From the NCBI GenBank assembly GCA_040219135.1, contig JAVJTA010000014.1, positions 179,190-243,189 on the forward strand: a stretch of DNA of 64,000 bases. Direction: 5' to 3'. Below the pieces are notes generated by a model that saw only the letters and a program-made list of their open reading frames with translations, ran no database searches and was not told where the DNA came from. Below, one piece after another: positions 25,124 to 35,068 of the stretch (within the stretch, counting starts at the first letter, position 1; the number at the start of each line of letters is the position of its first letter). The stretch is from UBA7803 sp040219135 (GTDB lineage Bacteria > Pseudomonadota > Gammaproteobacteria > Pseudomonadales > Azotimanducaceae). The position numbers and the translations under genes are program-made.

Positions 25124-25441
25124 ATGGCCCCACCGCTGACCAGAGACAGGATCCGCCGCGACAATCTCGCCTTCGCCGGCACCGGCGGGGTGAGTCAGGT
25201 GAGCCGCCGATGCTGCTTCGAGGCCGCCTTCCGTGACGACGCGACGGGCCGTGTCGAACTGTCACGCTACGCCAACGGCAGCGTCGCCCCCATGCACCTC
25301 ATGGACGGAGTTCCCGCCGAGTGGGTCATCGAGCGCGACGAACGCGGCTGCATCCGGGCCCTGAAAGCCAGCATCGTCGCCGGCTTCGTCCGCGACGGTA
25401 AGTTCTACACCCGTGACGAGGCGGCCTGCGTGCTCGACTAG
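25124..25441 (+). CDS. Hypothetical protein
   Basis: 105 residues, ATG at 25124 after a good GGGAGA site. It is a soluble, mixed-charge protein (CCFEAAFRDDATGRVELSRY, WVIERDERGCIRALKASI), ending CVLD, with no signal or membrane helix. It appears as a stand-alone gene between rhlE and the TonB receptor. No family recognised. Confidence 0.6.
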   Translation: MAPPLTRDRIRRDNLAFAGTGGVSQVSRRCCFEAAFRDDATGRVELSRYANGSVAPMHLMDGVPAEWVIERDERGCIRALKASIVAGFVRDGKFYTRDEAACVLD

Positions 25442-25477
25442 CCCGCGCGGAATCGCAGCAAGACCCCCACCTAGAAC

Positions 25478-25510
25478 GAAAAACGCCCCGGGGATCGCTC
25501 TCCGGGGCGC
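25478..25510 (-). terminator. Terminator of the TonB-dependent receptor gene
   Basis: Read on the minus strand the hairpin CGCCCCGG...CCGGGGCG (25484-25509) is followed by TTTTT-CG-TT. It lies 21 bases past the receptor stop codon. Convergent transcription from the small gene at 25124 would also meet this stem. Confidence 0.85.
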
Positions 25511-25530
25511 AGCGCTCGTGTCTGCTCGAC

Positions 25531-28323
25531 TCAGCCGCCGCCCATACGGTAGGTCACGTCCAAGCCGAAGAACCGCGGGTACAGGGTGGCCGTCGTCAGA
25601 TTCCAGTCGTTTGCCGGGGTGGCGGAACTGATCTCGCGGGCATTGATGTCGTCGAACACGTTGTCGACGAAGGCGCGGACGTTCCAGCGGTCGCGGACGT
25701 CGCGCCAGGTCAGGTAGACATCCACGCGATCGCGCGAATCGACCTCGTCCAGCGCCCGTTCGATGCCGCTGGAGAAGTACTCGCCCGTGTACGACCAGGT
25801 GGCACCCGCCGTGAGCGTGCCAGTGTTGAACTGCCAGTCGTAGGATGACCACGCGGTGAACTTCCATTCCGGAATGCGCTTCAGCTGGTTGCCTTTGAGG
25901 TTCTTGACGATGAACGCATCGGCACCAGTGGTGTCCGGAAACAGCGGCGCCGGGAACGCCGGGTTGTCGTCCTCGAGGACGAAGAAGTCGGACTTGTACT
26001 CGGTGTCCGACCAGCTGCCGTTGCCGCCGATGGTCCAGCTATCCGTGGGCAGCCAGGTCAGCTCGAACTCGACGCCCTGGTTCTGGGCTTCATCGACGTT
26101 CTGGACCACGTCGGACGCTGAGCCGCTGCCGGCGTTGAACAGTTCCACCCGGTCCTGGTAGTTATCGAACTGGTAGTGGTAGATGGAGGTGTTCAGCTGG
26201 AGCCGGCCGTCCAGAAACGTGCCCTTGTAGCCGAGTTCATAAGCAGTAATCTCTTCCTCGTCGTAGGTCGACGGAACGATGTTGACGGTTCCCGGGCTGC
26301 GCGAGTCGCCGATACCCAGGGAGAAGCCGCCGGCCCGGTAGCCGGTGGTCAGCGACAGGTACACGAGGGTGTCGTCGTTCGGCGTCCAGTCCAGATTGAC
26401 CCGATAGGTCACCTTGCTCCACTCGTCATCCCCTTCGCTCGCGTCGGCGAACGAGAAGGGAAAGCCCTGCAGCCGCAGCGGCGTCGCGCAATCGGGATCG
26501 TCGAGCGCGCAGGTCGGCACGATCGGTTCGAGCGGCTGGCCCGCAAGGAACCCGATGTTGGCGTTCCCCATCAGCCAGTTCATCATCGACAGCGGCGTCT
26601 GGCCGATGGCCGCGCAGCTCGGAGCGAAGAACGAGCCCACACAGATGCTCTCGAATAGACCGTCCATGTCGAAAGGCGCCAGATTGATGAAGTTGGTCGG
26701 GTCGTTTACGTTCGCTTCGAAGTAACCCGTGCGGTTCTCGAAGGCATCCTTTTTGTCCTTCGCATAGCGAACACCCAGGGTCAGCGCCCATTGCTCGTTG
26801 AACGAATAGGTGCCCTGGGTGTACGCGGCGTAAGCATCCGTTTCCACGGTGTTAACGTACTCGTAAAACGCGCCATTCGAATCACCCTGCCAGGCACCGA
26901 TCGTCTGGGTCGACACCGGCGCCGCGCCAAGCCGCTGATGCGGTGCGAAGGCTGCGAAGCCCGCCAGGGCGCCGTAGCTCGCCGGTTGCACGTAGCGGCC
27001 CTGGGACGCCAGATCCTTGAACGCGAAGTTCTGCAGTCGGTCAGAGTTGAAGTAGTACAGGCCGCTGGTCATCTGCAGCTTGTCGCCAATCTGCCACAAC
27101 AGCTGCAGCTCGTGGGACAATGTCTCCACGGCCTCGAGCACGGTGAACCGGTAGATCGACAGATCGCCGTTGGTCTTGTCCGCATCCAGATCGTAGGTGT
27201 AGTCGAAGTCCATCCAGCCGCCGATGTACTTCAAGGACGTGGTGTCGTTGATGTCCCAGGTCAGATCTGCCTGAACGGCGTTGTGGACGAAGCGCTCGTT
27301 GGTGTTGTCGTTGGTGGCGATGAAGCCATCGAGGTCGTCGACCGGATCGAGGCTCTGGCCGGTCACGCCGAAGAAGCTGTTCGGCCGGCTGGTGGCGGCG
27401 GTGTCGACCCCCGGGCGGATGTCCCCGCCGTAAACCAGCGCACCGGTCACGGGGTGAGTGAAGGCCAACGCCCCCGGTGCGCCTGCCGTCACCGGGCGGA
27501 TGCCGTAGGCGTAGGTGCTCGAGTCGATCATGCCACGCTGCCCCAGCGGCCCCTGATCCGACAGCACGGTGGCGCCGATGATGCGATCCGACTCGCGGTC
27601 GTTCCAGCGCACGTTGGCTTCCCAGTTGTCGGCGATGTTCCAATTCAGCGCCACCGAGATGTTCTGGTCATCGATGGAGTCGACGTCCTGGGAGCCGTTG
27701 TCGCCGTCGACGGCGCCGTCCCGGTCGCGCTTCAAGCCGACGATCCGGGTAGCCAGTCGATCCTTGATAAGCGGTCCGGAGACGATCCCGTAGTACTCCT
27801 GGGTGCCCATGTTGCCGAACATGGCGCGAATCTCTCCCTCCCATTCGTAGGTGGGCTCGTTGGTGATGTAGTTGAGCGCACCGCCGATGGAGTTGCGCCC
27901 GTACAGCGTGCCCTGCGGTCCACGCAGCACCTCGATGCGGGCGACATCGTAGAGGCCGTTCTCGGACGCGGCGATGCCGAAGTCCTCCGAGTACACTCCG
28001 TTGTAGTAGGTGGCAACCCCCGGATCGCCGCCCAGGGCGCGGAAGTTCCGGCCAACGCCACGGATGCGGATGTCGTAGGAATCACGCGTCGTCGCCGGAA
28101 TGAAGTCCACCAGGTCGTCGGCGCTCTGCAGGCCGAAGTCCTCGATCATCGTCTCGCCGAGGGCGGTGATGGAAATGGAGGTATCGGACACGGTGGCTTC
28201 GCGCTTCTCGGCGGTCACCACGACCTCTTCGATCCGCCTGCCCTCGCGGGACTCGGCGCCGAACACGGAGAACGAGAGTGCCAAGCCCGCACATACGAGC
28301 GCGACGGAACGTCGATGGTTCAT
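25531..28323 (-). CDS. TonB-dependent outer-membrane receptor
   Basis: 930 residues: signal peptide (1-23, MNHRRSVALVCAGLALSFSV), TonB box EEVVVTAEKRE near residue 32, plug domain (about 45-170, with VARIEVLRGPQGTLYGRNS) and a 22-strand barrel ending FGLDVTYRMGGG. The GGALNYITNEPT plug end is typical of receptors found in hydrocarbon and steroid degraders. The start is ATG 28323 with GGGAGGGG before it. The ligand is unknown; the divergent acyl-CoA ligase suggests uptake of a lipid-like acid (inference). Terminal residues are Gly rather than the usual aromatic. Confidence 0.92.
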   Translation of the reverse strand: MNHRRSVALVCAGLALSFSVFGAESREGRRIEEVVVTAEKREATVSDTSISITALGETMIEDFGLQSADDLVDFIPATTRDSYDIRIRGVGRNFRALGGDPGVATYYNGVYSEDFGIAASENGLYDVARIEVLRGPQGTLYGRNSIGGALNYITNEPTYEWEGEIRAMFGNMGTQEYYGIVSGPLIKDRLATRIVGLKRDRDGAVDGDNGSQDVDSIDDQNISVALNWNIADNWEANVRWNDRESDRIIGATVLSDQGPLGQRGMIDSSTYAYGIRPVTAGAPGALAFTHPVTGALVYGGDIRPGVDTAATSRPNSFFGVTGQSLDPVDDLDGFIATNDNTNERFVHNAVQADLTWDINDTTSLKYIGGWMDFDYTYDLDADKTNGDLSIYRFTVLEAVETLSHELQLLWQIGDKLQMTSGLYYFNSDRLQNFAFKDLASQGRYVQPASYGALAGFAAFAPHQRLGAAPVSTQTIGAWQGDSNGAFYEYVNTVETDAYAAYTQGTYSFNEQWALTLGVRYAKDKKDAFENRTGYFEANVNDPTNFINLAPFDMDGLFESICVGSFFAPSCAAIGQTPLSMMNWLMGNANIGFLAGQPLEPIVPTCALDDPDCATPLRLQGFPFSFADASEGDDEWSKVTYRVNLDWTPNDDTLVYLSLTTGYRAGGFSLGIGDSRSPGTVNIVPSTYDEEEITAYELGYKGTFLDGRLQLNTSIYHYQFDNYQDRVELFNAGSGSASDVVQNVDEAQNQGVEFELTWLPTDSWTIGGNGSWSDTEYKSDFFVLEDDNPAFPAPLFPDTTGADAFIVKNLKGNQLKRIPEWKFTAWSSYDWQFNTGTLTAGATWSYTGEYFSSGIERALDEVDSRDRVDVYLTWRDVRDRWNVRAFVDNVFDDINAREISSATPANDWNLTTATLYPRFFGLDVTYRMGGG

Positions 28324-28549
28324 GGGTTATCCCCTCCCGAAATGACTGACTGGAAGGGCGGTATCGTTCCGCCCGTTCCGCGACCGCGTGCCCCTTAAAC
28401 AACGCGGTCCAACCGAAGAATCCACCAGTTCCCGAAATTATGCAACGCCGAAGTGCGACCGGTTCGTCACGGAAAACGGCGTGACGAATCTGGATCTTCG
28501 GCGTTCGGAGTGTTTGACTCGGCGCTACGCACAGAACCGGGAACCCGCC

Positions 28550-30001
28550 ATGGCCGACGTCTCGCTGTCTCGAATTCTCCACTACTGGACCGAGCACCAG
28601 AGTGAATCGGCTGCGGTGGTGCACGAGGACCAGGTGATCAGCTGGGCGGACCTGGAGCGCTCGAGCAACCGCCTGGCCCGCGCCTACGCCGCGCTCGGAA
28701 TCGGTGCCGACGACTTCGTGACCATCGCCCTGCCGAACGGCATCGAGTTCTTCGAATCGGTGTTCGCCACCTGGAAGCTCGGCGCCACGCCGCAACCGAT
28801 CTCAGCGAAACTGCCCCGCCTCGAGCGGGACCAGATCATCGAGGTGGGCTCGCCGAAACTGGTGGTGGGCGTCGCGGACGGCAGTCACCCCGGCGTCGCC
28901 AGCGTGCCCGTCGATTTTGCGCCGGACCCTGACCTCTCCGACGCGCCGCTGGACGAACGCACCGCCACCCACTTCAAGGCCATGACCTCCGGCGGCAGCA
29001 CCGGACGCCCCAAACTCATCGTTTCGCACACGCCGGCGCGCTGGGATCCCCACGGTGAGCACATGAACTTCGCCACCTCGGGCTCGGTCCTCATCCCTGG
29101 TCCGCTCTACCACAACGGCCCGTTCATGTGGGCCATGATCGCGCTGTTCAAAGGCAACCGGGTGACGGTGACCACGCGTTTCGACGCACAGAGCACCCTC
29201 GCCCTCATCGAAGCGCAGCGGGTCGACACCGTCTACCTGGTGCCTACGATGATGCAGCGCATCTGGAATCTGCCGGACCCGGTGAAGGCCGGCTTCGACC
29301 TGTCGTCGCTGCGCTGCATCTGGCATCTCGCCGCGCCCTGCCCCGAGTGGCTCAAGCAGGCCTACATCGACTGGCTCGGCGCCGACGTGGTCTGGGAACT
29401 CTACGGCGGCACCGAAGGCCAGGGCTCGACGGTGATCAGTGGCCCCGAGTGGCTGAACCACCGCGGCTCGGTGGGCCGGCCGGGCGAGCACTGCGAGATG
29501 AAGATCGTCGGCGAGGACGGCAACACCCTGCCCGCCGGTGAGGTGGGCGAGGTGTTCATGCGGCCGAAGACCGGCCCCGGCACCACCTACCACTACCTCG
29601 GCGCGGAGCCGCGCGCCATCGAAGGCGGCTGGGAGAGTCTCGGCGACATGGGCTACTTCGACGAGGACGGCTACCTGTACCTCTCTGACCGGCGCACCGA
29701 CATGATTCTGTCCGGCGGCGCCAACATCTATCCCGCCGAGGTGGAGGCCGCCATCGACGCATTTCCCGGGGTGCGCTCCTCCGCCGTCATCGGCCTGCCC
29801 CACGAGGACCTCGGCAACGCGATTCACGCCATCGTCGACGCCCCCGACGGCATCGACCGGGATGCGCTGCTCGCCCATCTCGGCGAACGCCTGGTGCGCT
29901 ACAAGATTCCGCGGACCATCGAGGTCGTCGACGAACCCCTGCGTGACGATGCCGGCAAGGTGCGCCGCAAGGCGCTGCGCGAGGCGCGGCTAGGTAAGTG
30001 A
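28550..30001 (+). CDS. AMP-binding acyl/bile-acid-type CoA ligase
   Basis: 483-residue adenylate-forming enzyme activating a carboxylic acid to its CoA thioester. P-loop-like TSGGSTGRPKLI (about 147-158), ELYGGTEGQG (A5), GDMGYFDEDGYLYLSDRRTD (A7-A8) and the catalytic Lys in DDAGKVRRKAL are all present. It is slightly short for the family (about 500-550). ATG 28550 begins the domain; upstream frame is non-coding. It lies opposite the TonB receptor with a 226-base shared promoter region. Confidence 0.87.
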   Translation: MADVSLSRILHYWTEHQSESAAVVHEDQVISWADLERSSNRLARAYAALGIGADDFVTIALPNGIEFFESVFATWKLGATPQPISAKLPRLERDQIIEVGSPKLVVGVADGSHPGVASVPVDFAPDPDLSDAPLDERTATHFKAMTSGGSTGRPKLIVSHTPARWDPHGEHMNFATSGSVLIPGPLYHNGPFMWAMIALFKGNRVTVTTRFDAQSTLALIEAQRVDTVYLVPTMMQRIWNLPDPVKAGFDLSSLRCIWHLAAPCPEWLKQAYIDWLGADVVWELYGGTEGQGSTVISGPEWLNHRGSVGRPGEHCEMKIVGEDGNTLPAGEVGEVFMRPKTGPGTTYHYLGAEPRAIEGGWESLGDMGYFDEDGYLYLSDRRTDMILSGGANIYPAEVEAAIDAFPGVRSSAVIGLPHEDLGNAIHAIVDAPDGIDRDALLAHLGERLVRYKIPRTIEVVDEPLRDDAGKVRRKALREARLGK

Positions 30002-30027
30002 GCCCGGCAGGCGCATGTCGTTGCCAT

Positions 30028-30231
30028 TCACTCCATCGTGAAGCCGACTTTCACGGTGACCTGCCAGTGGGCGATCGCGCCGTCTTCGATGTGCCCGCGG
30101 ATCTCGCCCACCTCGAACCAGCGCATGTGACGCAACGAGCCGCTGGCTTTTTCGACGGCGCGGCGCACCGCCTGCTCCACGCCTTCGCTGGAGGATCCGA
30201 CTATCTCCGTGGTCTTGTACACATTGTCCAT
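30028..30231 (-). CDS. Dodecin (flavin-storage protein)
   Basis: 67 residues. VYKTTEIVGSSSEGVEQAVR and MRWFEVGEIRGHI, with the Trp that stacks on flavin, define dodecin, a dodecameric hollow sphere binding FMN, riboflavin or CoA. It starts at ATG 30231 with GGAGACGC upstream. The tail AHWQVTVKVGF is typical. Confidence 0.93.
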   Translation of the reverse strand: MDNVYKTTEIVGSSSEGVEQAVRRAVEKASGSLRHMRWFEVGEIRGHIEDGAIAHWQVTVKVGFTME

Positions 30232-30334
30232 GCTGCGTCTCCTGTCCGGTGACCTGTTCGATACTGCGCGGATGGCAATGATCTGCCGCACCGCGTGCCC
30301 ATCGCAAGGATGGCCAGAGGCCACCGCGCGCCGG

Positions 30335-30340
30335 CATAAT
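30335..30340 (+). promoter_or_regulatory. Candidate -10 box of mscS, possibly leaderless
   Basis: CATAAT ends nine bases before the mscS ATG at 30349. A start at the normal distance would begin the mRNA at or within two bases of the ATG, leaving no ribosome site. No Shine-Dalgarno is seen. Confidence 0.35.
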
Positions 30341-30348
30341 CGCGCGCC

Positions 30349-31740
30349 ATGTATGCCTTCGTCGCAAGCGCCGCCACGGCCGCCAGCGCGGTGCGTGACG
30401 CTGCCGGCGTCGCGAACCCGTCCGCGGACCCAACCGCGCAGGCCGACATCGATGCGCTGATTCACGATCTGCAGGATCCGGAGCGTCGCGCAACCCTCAT
30501 CGAACAGCTGCGCGCACTGCAGGAGGCGCGGACCGACAGCGAGGCCGCCGCTCATTCCCTGGCGGACCTTGACGTCGCCAGACTCCTCGAGCAGGGCGCG
30601 GACGGGCTCTTCGCGATCGGACGCCGGGTCCTGGAAACCGACGTCGTGTGGCTGCTGCAGCATGTGCTGCTGTCCGCGGTGATCGTGCTGGTCGGCATCG
30701 TCTGCTACCGCTTCGCCCGCCGCGGCCTGCGCCGCCTGGAAGATCGCCTGGCCCACCGCGACCCGGAGCGCACCGACCGGCGCCGGCTTCGGCTCAGCAG
30801 GCGGATCATCCGCGCCGGCCTGCTGCTGGTGACCCTCACGCTGGTGCTGCAGATCTGGGGGTTGAGTCTGGCGCAATGGATCACCGGACTGAGCGGCGTC
30901 GCCTGGGTGCGGACGACGTTCTCGCTGCTGCTGATCGGCGCCGCAACGCTGCTTGCGTGGAGCCTTGCCGACGCGGTCATCCGCGGCACCATGCGCGCCC
31001 AGAGTGATCGCCTCGGCAACGCCCGCCAGCGCTCGCGCCTGCTCACCGTGACCCCGCTGCTGCAGGGCGCAACGCGCATCGGCATCGGCGTGCTGGCGCT
31101 GCTGCTGATTCTCGCCCAGCTCGGGCTCAACATCGGCCCGCTGCTGGCCGGCGCGGGCATCATCGGCCTGGCCGTCGGCTTCGGCGCGCAGTCGCTGATC
31201 AAGGACCTGCTGATCGGCATCACCCTGCTGCTCGAGGATGCTGCTTCCGTGGGTGACGTCATCGACGTCAGCGGCACGGTGGGCGAAGTGGAGGAAATGG
31301 GCATCCGCATGCTGCGCCTGCGCGGCCTCGACGGCACCGTGCACATGATCCCCTACAGCGACATCGGCCGGGTCAGCAACCTGACCAAGGACTATGCCTT
31401 CGCCATGCTCGACGTGCGTGTCGCCTACAAGGAGCGGGTCGACGATGTGGTGGAGTCACTGGTCGACATCGCCCGGGAGCTGCGTGACGACGCCGATCTG
31501 GCGCCGCTGATTCTCGAAGATCTGGAGGTGATGGGCGTGAACGCGCTGGCCGACAGCGGGGTCGAGATCCGGGTGCGGCTGAAGACGCTGCCGCTGGAGC
31601 GCTGGCGCATCGCGCGGGAGTTCCGTCGCCGCATCAAGGCCCGCTTCGACGAGGCCGGAATCGAAATCCCCTATCCGCATCGAATCCTCTACTTTGCCGG
31701 CGAGAAGGCCGGCAGCACGCCTGATACCATCGCGCCATGA
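30349..31740 (+). CDS. Small-conductance mechanosensitive channel (MscS family)
   Basis: 463 residues. A helical N-terminal periplasmic region (about 20-95) is followed by helices near 100-120, 145-165, 175-205 and 240-285. The pore helix TM3 carries LLAGAGIIGLAVGFGAQSLI, the Gly/Ala ridge of MscS, then the beta domain GDVIDVSGTVGEVEEMGIRM and a C-terminal cage domain. It releases solutes on hypo-osmotic shock. It overlaps the DUF502 gene by four bases (ATGA). Confidence 0.93.
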   Translation: MYAFVASAATAASAVRDAAGVANPSADPTAQADIDALIHDLQDPERRATLIEQLRALQEARTDSEAAAHSLADLDVARLLEQGADGLFAIGRRVLETDVVWLLQHVLLSAVIVLVGIVCYRFARRGLRRLEDRLAHRDPERTDRRRLRLSRRIIRAGLLLVTLTLVLQIWGLSLAQWITGLSGVAWVRTTFSLLLIGAATLLAWSLADAVIRGTMRAQSDRLGNARQRSRLLTVTPLLQGATRIGIGVLALLLILAQLGLNIGPLLAGAGIIGLAVGFGAQSLIKDLLIGITLLLEDAASVGDVIDVSGTVGEVEEMGIRMLRLRGLDGTVHMIPYSDIGRVSNLTKDYAFAMLDVRVAYKERVDDVVESLVDIARELRDDADLAPLILEDLEVMGVNALADSGVEIRVRLKTLPLERWRIAREFRRRIKARFDEAGIEIPYPHRILYFAGEKAGSTPDTIAP

Positions 31741-32369
31741 CCAGCCTGCGCGCGATCTTCTGGAAGGGTCTGGCGACCCTTCTGCCGCTCACCGTCACCG
31801 TCTACGCCCTGTACTGGGTGGTGGTGAGCACCGAGCGCCTGCTGCGCCAGCTGGTTCCCGTAGAACTCTACTTTCCCGGCAGCGGCCTGCTGCTCGCCGT
31901 GGTGCTCATCGGCGTCTTCGGCGCGCTCATGCACTTCTTTCTGTTCGAATGGCTGATCAACCTGGGATCGTCGCTGCTCAACCGCATTCCCGTGGTGAAG
32001 AGCGTGTACAGTGCGCTGCAGGACTTCTTCTCCTACCTCGGCCACCGTTCCACCGATGATCTGTCCCGGGTGGTGCTGGTGACCCTGACCGACTCCTGCC
32101 AGCTGATCGGCTTCGTCACCAACCCACGCTTCCAGCTGCCCAGCGCCGCGGCGTATGAGAGCGCGGCGCCTGAAAGTGCGGCGCCTGCCGGCGCCGTGGA
32201 CGAACGACTCGCCGTGTACCTGCCGATGAGTTATCAGATCGGTGGCTTCATGGTGCTGCTGCCCGCCGCGCAGGTACGCCCCCTGGACATCTCCGTGGAG
32301 GACGCCATGCGTCTGGTGCTCACCGCCGGGGTGCGCGAGCCCGAACGCCAGTCTCAGCCGAAGTCCTGA
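31737..32369 (+). CDS. DUF502 family inner-membrane protein
   Basis: 210 residues. Two transmembrane helices (about 8-30 and 45-70) and the family segment RIPVVKSVYSALQDFFSYL are followed by a soluble part with YLPMSYQIGGFMVLLP. DUF502 proteins are widespread and poorly understood. Coupled to mscS by ATGA overlap; its 3' end overlaps the convergent aminotransferase by 16 bases. An Ala/Glu insert (AYESAAPESAAPAGAV) is unusual for the family. Confidence 0.87.
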   Translation: MTSLRAIFWKGLATLLPLTVTVYALYWVVVSTERLLRQLVPVELYFPGSGLLLAVVLIGVFGALMHFFLFEWLINLGSSLLNRIPVVKSVYSALQDFFSYLGHRSTDDLSRVVLVTLTDSCQLIGFVTNPRFQLPSAAAYESAAPESAAPAGAVDERLAVYLPMSYQIGGFMVLLPAAQVRPLDISVEDAMRLVLTAGVREPERQSQPKS

Positions 32370-33559
32370 CGCGCAAGCCACGGAATCATCCGCTCGAAAG
32401 CCTCCTCGATCTGATCGATCGAGGTCGAGTAGCTGATCCGCAATGCATTGGTCATGGCGTCGCCGAAGGTCTCGCCGGCGATGGTGCAGACGCCGATCTC
32501 GCGCAGCATGCGCAGGGCGACGTTGCCGCCGTTCACGCCTTCCGGCAGCGACGGGAACATGTAGAACGCCCCTTCCGGGACGTAGCCGGTCAGATGCGGC
32601 GCGGACTCGACCAGCTCCACCAGGCGGTTCCGCCGGCGCGTGTACTCGACCAGCATGTCGTCGATGAAGCCGCGTCCGCCTCGTAGTGCGGCCACGCCCG
32701 CCCACTGGCACGGGGTGTTCGCCACGGTGGTGGTGAACATGTGGTAGCGCCGCAGCTTCTTGATGTGCCCCTGGCTGGAAATCAACCAGCCGATCCGCAT
32801 GCCGGCCATGCTGAAAGTCTTCGAGAAGCTGGAGATCACCATCACGTGATCGAGGTCGCTGCAGCAGCCGAGCACGCTCGGATACTCCTGGTTGTCGTAC
32901 ACCAGATGGTCGTACACCTCGTCGCTGATCACCGCGACCCCGCGATAGGCGGCCTCCTCGACGATGGCTTCGATGGTCTCCCGCGGATACAGCGTGCCGG
33001 TGGGGTTGCTCGGCGAGTTCAGGACGATGCCGTAGGTGTTGAAGTCGATGGCGTCGATGACTTCCTGAGGATCGAGCTGGTAGCCGTTCTCCGGGCGCAG
33101 CGGAATCGACTTGACCGTGCCGCCGTTCATGCGGATCAGCGGCGCGTAGAGCATGAACGACGGGTCCGGGACGATGAACTCGCGCCCGGGCGCCGAGGTG
33201 GCGGTCAGCGCCAGATACACCGCCTCGGTCGCGCCGGTGGTGACGATGACGTTTTCCGGCTGCAGCGGCCGGCCGTAGCGCTGGCTGTAGTAATCGGCCA
33301 GAGCCTCGAGAAGTTCCGGCAGCCCTGCATCCATGGTGTAGCCGGTCTGTCCGGCCCGCAGCGCCTCGATGGTGGCGTTGACGACGTGAGCGGGTGCCGG
33401 CAGGTCGGGTTGACCGATGGACAGATGAATGACGTCGTTCATGGTCGCCGCGAGATTGACCATCTTGCGGATTCCGGGTACCGGCATGGCCATCAGCGCC
33501 GGGTTCCAGATCGGATCCTCCGACTCGTAGAAGTCGATGTCGAGGCTGCTTACTGCCAT
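32354..33559 (-). CDS. Class I/II pyridoxal-phosphate aminotransferase (aspartate-type)
   Basis: 401 residues, fold type I. LSIGQPDLPAP, VTTGATEAVYLAL, LNSPSNPTGTLY, ISDEVYDHLVYD, the Schiff-base Lys in SSFSKTFSMAGMRIGW, and the carboxylate-binding Arg in ALRISYSTS are all present. The substrate pair cannot be told. It is twelve bases downstream of the amidase gene, so they likely share a transcript, perhaps for use of an amide- or amino-acid-derived compound. Confidence 0.92.
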   Translation of the reverse strand: MAVSSLDIDFYESEDPIWNPALMAMPVPGIRKMVNLAATMNDVIHLSIGQPDLPAPAHVVNATIEALRAGQTGYTMDAGLPELLEALADYYSQRYGRPLQPENVIVTTGATEAVYLALTATSAPGREFIVPDPSFMLYAPLIRMNGGTVKSIPLRPENGYQLDPQEVIDAIDFNTYGIVLNSPSNPTGTLYPRETIEAIVEEAAYRGVAVISDEVYDHLVYDNQEYPSVLGCCSDLDHVMVISSFSKTFSMAGMRIGWLISSQGHIKKLRRYHMFTTTVANTPCQWAGVAALRGGRGFIDDMLVEYTRRRNRLVELVESAPHLTGYVPEGAFYMFPSLPEGVNGGNVALRMLREIGVCTIAGETFGDAMTNALRISYSTSIDQIEEAFERMIPWLARQDFG

Positions 33560-33571
33560 GGGTGTCTCCAG

Positions 33572-34984
33572 TCAGTCGGAATCGAAAAGGCGCGGACGCG
33601 TTGCGGTGAGCGGGGCCGCCTGCTGGTAGGCGTGCCCCGCACGCAGAACCAGCTCGTCGCGGAACCGGCCGCCGACGATCTGCAGACCGATGGGCAGGCC
33701 GGCAGAATCGAATCCGCAGGGCACCGACAGCGCCGGCTGCCCGGTCATGTTGAAGGGGTAGCTGAACGGAGTCCACGTCGGCCAGCGCGTGCTGTGCCAG
33801 TCCTCGGGCACCTCGCGGCCGGCGCCGAAGGCGGTGAGCGGCAGCGTCGGCGTCAGCAGCAGATCGTAGCGTTCGTGAAACAGCGCCATGCGCTCGCTGA
33901 GCGCCATGCGTTCGTTCACCGCGCCAAGGTAGTCGAGCATGGAGCGCTGTCCGGCCTTGTCGGCGACGGCGACCAGCTGTGGATCCATCAGCGCGCGCTT
34001 CTTCGGGCCGATGTCGCGCAAAGCGTTGGCTGCGCCCCCGTAAAACAGATGCCCGAAGGCGGCCAGGGGCTCGGCGAACCCCGGATCGGTCTCGACCACG
34101 CTGGCACCGAGACCTTCGAACACCTGCGCCGCCCGTGCCACGCAGTCCGCAACCTCCGCGTTCACGTCGACGTAACCGAGGGTCGGGCTGAAGGCGATCT
34201 TCAGTCCCGCGACGCCACCGTCCAGTTCCGCCAGGTAGTCCACGCCGCGGCGCGGTGCGGCAAACGAATCCCGGGCGTCGGCTTCCGTCAGCACGTTCAT
34301 CAGCAGCGCGCAGTCCGCCACGGTCCACGCCATGGGGCCACCGTGAGCCAGGGTGCCGAAAGGGCTCGCCGGCCAGTGGGGCACCTCGCCGAAGGTCGGC
34401 TTGTGGCCCACCACGCCGCAGAACCCCGCCGGAATGCGAATCGAGCCGCCGGCGTCGGTACCGAGCGCCACCGGCGCCATGCCGGCCGCCACCGCCGCGC
34501 CGCTGCCGCCGCTGGAACCACCCGGGGTCCTGTCCGGATTCCAGGGATTACGCGTGATGCCGCACAGCGGACTGTCGGTGACGCCCTTCCAGCCGAACTC
34601 CGGGGTGGTGGTCTTGCCGAGCGGCACGTAACCGTAGCGTGCCAGGCTGCGTGTCTCCGGCGAGTCCTTGTCCAGGGTGGGTGCCGCATCGACGGTTTTC
34701 GACCCTCTCAGGGTCGGCCACATCGGCGTCAGGTAGACGTCCTTGACCGCGACCGGCAGCCCATCCACCGGGCCGAGCGGGGCGCCGTCGAGATAGCGCC
34801 GCTCCGACGCCGAGGCGAAATCCAGCGTGGTCTCCGAATCGACCAAGCAGAACGCATTGAGGGTCGGATCGAGCCGTTCGATCTGCGCGAGCAGCGCGCG
34901 GGTCACCTCGAGCGGAGACAGCTCGCGGCTGGCGAATCGCCGCAGCATGTCCACGGCCGACATCTCGAGCAGTTCTCGCGCCAT
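33572..34984 (-). CDS. Amidase-signature family amidase
   Basis: 470 residues with the Ser-cisSer-Lys triad: Lys in LPVAVKDVYL, and the signature RTPGGSSGGSGAAVAAG followed by LGTDAGGSIRIPAGFCG. It hydrolyses carboxamides. No gatB-like neighbour is present, so it is a catabolic amidase rather than the tRNA amidotransferase. It is first in a two-gene unit with the aminotransferase. Confidence 0.92.
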   Translation of the reverse strand: MARELLEMSAVDMLRRFASRELSPLEVTRALLAQIERLDPTLNAFCLVDSETTLDFASASERRYLDGAPLGPVDGLPVAVKDVYLTPMWPTLRGSKTVDAAPTLDKDSPETRSLARYGYVPLGKTTTPEFGWKGVTDSPLCGITRNPWNPDRTPGGSSGGSGAAVAAGMAPVALGTDAGGSIRIPAGFCGVVGHKPTFGEVPHWPASPFGTLAHGGPMAWTVADCALLMNVLTEADARDSFAAPRRGVDYLAELDGGVAGLKIAFSPTLGYVDVNAEVADCVARAAQVFEGLGASVVETDPGFAEPLAAFGHLFYGGAANALRDIGPKKRALMDPQLVAVADKAGQRSMLDYLGAVNERMALSERMALFHERYDLLLTPTLPLTAFGAGREVPEDWHSTRWPTWTPFSYPFNMTGQPALSVPCGFDSAGLPIGLQIVGGRFRDELVLRAGHAYQQAAPLTATRPRLFDSD

Positions 34985-35068
34985 GCGCCTCTCAACCTCC
35001 CAACTGCGATGCGTTGCACTCTGCCGTGGAAGCTACCCAGACCACCCGCGGAAGGCAATGCGCGCGTC

